A DNA stretch of 8,300 nucleotides from CAZIWJ01 sp964542855 (GTDB lineage Bacteria; Bacteroidota; Bacteroidia; Cytophagales; Cyclobacteriaceae), in the NCBI GenBank assembly GCA_964542855.1, contig CAZIWJ010000161.1:1-8300 (forward strand), in the 5' to 3' direction. Positions 7,691-8,300 of the stretch are shown here, one piece after another. Each line of letters opens with the position of its first letter. Within the stretch, counting starts at the first letter, position 1. Below the pieces are notes generated by a model. The model was not told where the DNA came from. It worked only from the letters and a program-made list of their open reading frames with translations, and ran no database searches. The translations under genes were made by a program, and so were the position numbers.

Positions 7691-8300
7691 TAATTGCAAT
7701 CGTTTTAAGCTGTTGCTCAAATACCAGGTTGCGCTGGTCAAGTGCACTAATGTTCATTTCAAAGGTTGGCCTTCCATTTTTTATTACGAAGTTAATCATG
7801 CTTCCTATCCGGCCCATTCCCTCCTTGTTGGTAATTACCAGGGTTGGATCATTTTGGGTGAACTGAAGAGCATCTCCCAGATGAGGACTTTCCTCACTAG
7901 GAATATAAAGCATGTGGATGGGCTGGCTGATTTCATCCAGGCTATTAATTTCTACTACTTTCATTGACCGGCCGTTAACCTGTTTTTGTTCCGACATGCT
8001 AAGCAATTCAGCATTAATCGGTGATTTACCCATTACAGCTACTACAAAATCGCCCTGATTGTAGCTATCCGGCCACTGAATATACTTGGTAAAGTTGTAC
8101 ATGTAAACACTTTGAATTTTGTATTTAGTCGTTTCAAAGTTTTCCTGAAGTTGCTGTGCATTAGTAACTGAGGATACGCTCATTACCAGAAACAGGGGAA
8201 ATAAGGCCAGCTCGCCCTGTACCGCCACCGCCTTCACGCTCTCCGTATGGGCGCTGAAGTCGGTCAGCACTTCGCCGCTGGCCCAACGCCAGACCTTGAC
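7683..8300 (-). CDS. YfiR/DUF4154-family secreted protein with a WD40-like segment in place of its normal N-terminus
   Basis: Read on the minus strand, the frame is open from the window edge (8300) to TAG 7685-7683. The last 160 or so residues look like a YfiR-family protein: a secretory hydrophobic stretch (LALFPLFLVMSVSSVTNA, then QQ), the YMYNFTKYIQWP segment, VNGRSMKVVEI, PTLVITNKEGMGRIGSMINF and a C-terminal FEMNISALDQRNL. In Pseudomonas, YfiR is a periplasmic repressor of the YfiN diguanylate cyclase; many Bacteroidota homologues sit near sensor kinases and their role is not settled. No Met with a basic n-region precedes the hydrophobic stretch. Instead the frame continues into a GC-rich WD40-type sequence. 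GTG 8270-8268 is an available start but lies inside that foreign-looking part, and ATG 8183-8181 would lose most of the signal sequence. Either the native 5' end was replaced, or the sequence is chimeric. Family call good; N-terminus doubtful. Confidence 0.8.
   Translation of the reverse strand, partial: VKVWRWASGEVLTDFSAHTESVKAVAVQGELALFPLFLVMSVSSVTNAQQLQENFETTKYKIQSVYMYNFTKYIQWPDSYNQGDFVVAVMGKSPINAELLSMSEQKQVNGRSMKVVEINSLDEISQPIHMLYIPSEESPHLGDALQFTQNDPTLVITNKEGMGRIGSMINFVIKNGRPTFEMNISALDQRNLVFEQQLKTIAIII
8211..8300 (-). other. WD40-type blade fragment fused in frame to the YfiR-like gene
   Basis: The minus-strand frame begins VKVWRWASGEVLTDFSAHTE and continues SVKAVAVQGE. This is the WD40 blade pattern: VKVW, then a turn, then GH-like AHTxSVxAVAV. 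It contains 60 G+C in 90 bases, against 37 in the adjacent 90 bases (8121-8210), so composition shifts exactly where the protein family changes. Only one blade is visible; the parent protein lies beyond the window edge. It could be a genuine fusion, a recombination junction or an assembly chimera. Confidence 0.6.

Overview
The window reads as a chromosomal segment from a member of the Bacteroidota, possibly Cytophagales-like (class level is a guess). The grounds are two very large periplasmic-sensor histidine kinases of the two-component-propeller (reg_prop) plus Y_Y_Y type, which are typical of this phylum, moderate GC in the native parts, and promoter elements resembling the Bacteroidota -33/-7 pattern.

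Layout. (1) 1-396, plus strand: the C-terminal part of a Crp/Fnr-family regulator, cut by the window start. (2) 397-508: a 112-base gap with a possible promoter and a ribosome binding site. (3) 509-4204, plus: a hybrid sensor kinase with signal peptide, 14 propeller blades, Y_Y_Y domain, one membrane segment, HisKA, HATPase and a C-terminal receiver. (4) 4256-7690, plus: a second kinase of the same sensor architecture but with a different transmitter (long coiled coil, HDIKGP-type phosphoacceptor helix, HATPase, no receiver). A 51-base gap separates the two, so they are probably one operon. (5) 7683-8300, minus: a YfiR/DUF4154-family secreted protein, convergent with the second kinase and overlapping its 3' end by 8 bases. 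At its 5' end (8211-8300) the reading frame changes abruptly into a GC-rich WD40-type blade that runs off the window.

The outstanding feature is a 1085-base direct repeat that appears identical at the nucleotide level, 617-1701 and 4406-5490. It encodes the same 362 residues (eight blades, more than half of the sensor) in both kinases. It is visibly GC-richer than the rest of either gene and has its own codon habit: all seven Leu-Trp blade motifs inside use CTC TGG, while none of the ten Leu/Ile-Trp blade motifs outside do. Beyond the right edge the copies share 14 more bases after a 2-base length difference, and those bases are read in different frames. This looks like a recently spread sensor cassette, through gene conversion or cassette transfer, placed in front of two different signalling outputs. 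Recombination between the copies would leave one in-frame fusion kinase.

The genes plausibly form an envelope sensing region: two inner-membrane kinases sampling related periplasmic ligands, and a small periplasmic YfiR-like protein. No transposase, integrase, reverse transcriptase, RNA gene or CRISPR array is visible. The repeat and the WD40-YfiR junction could both be affected by assembly error and need long-read confirmation.
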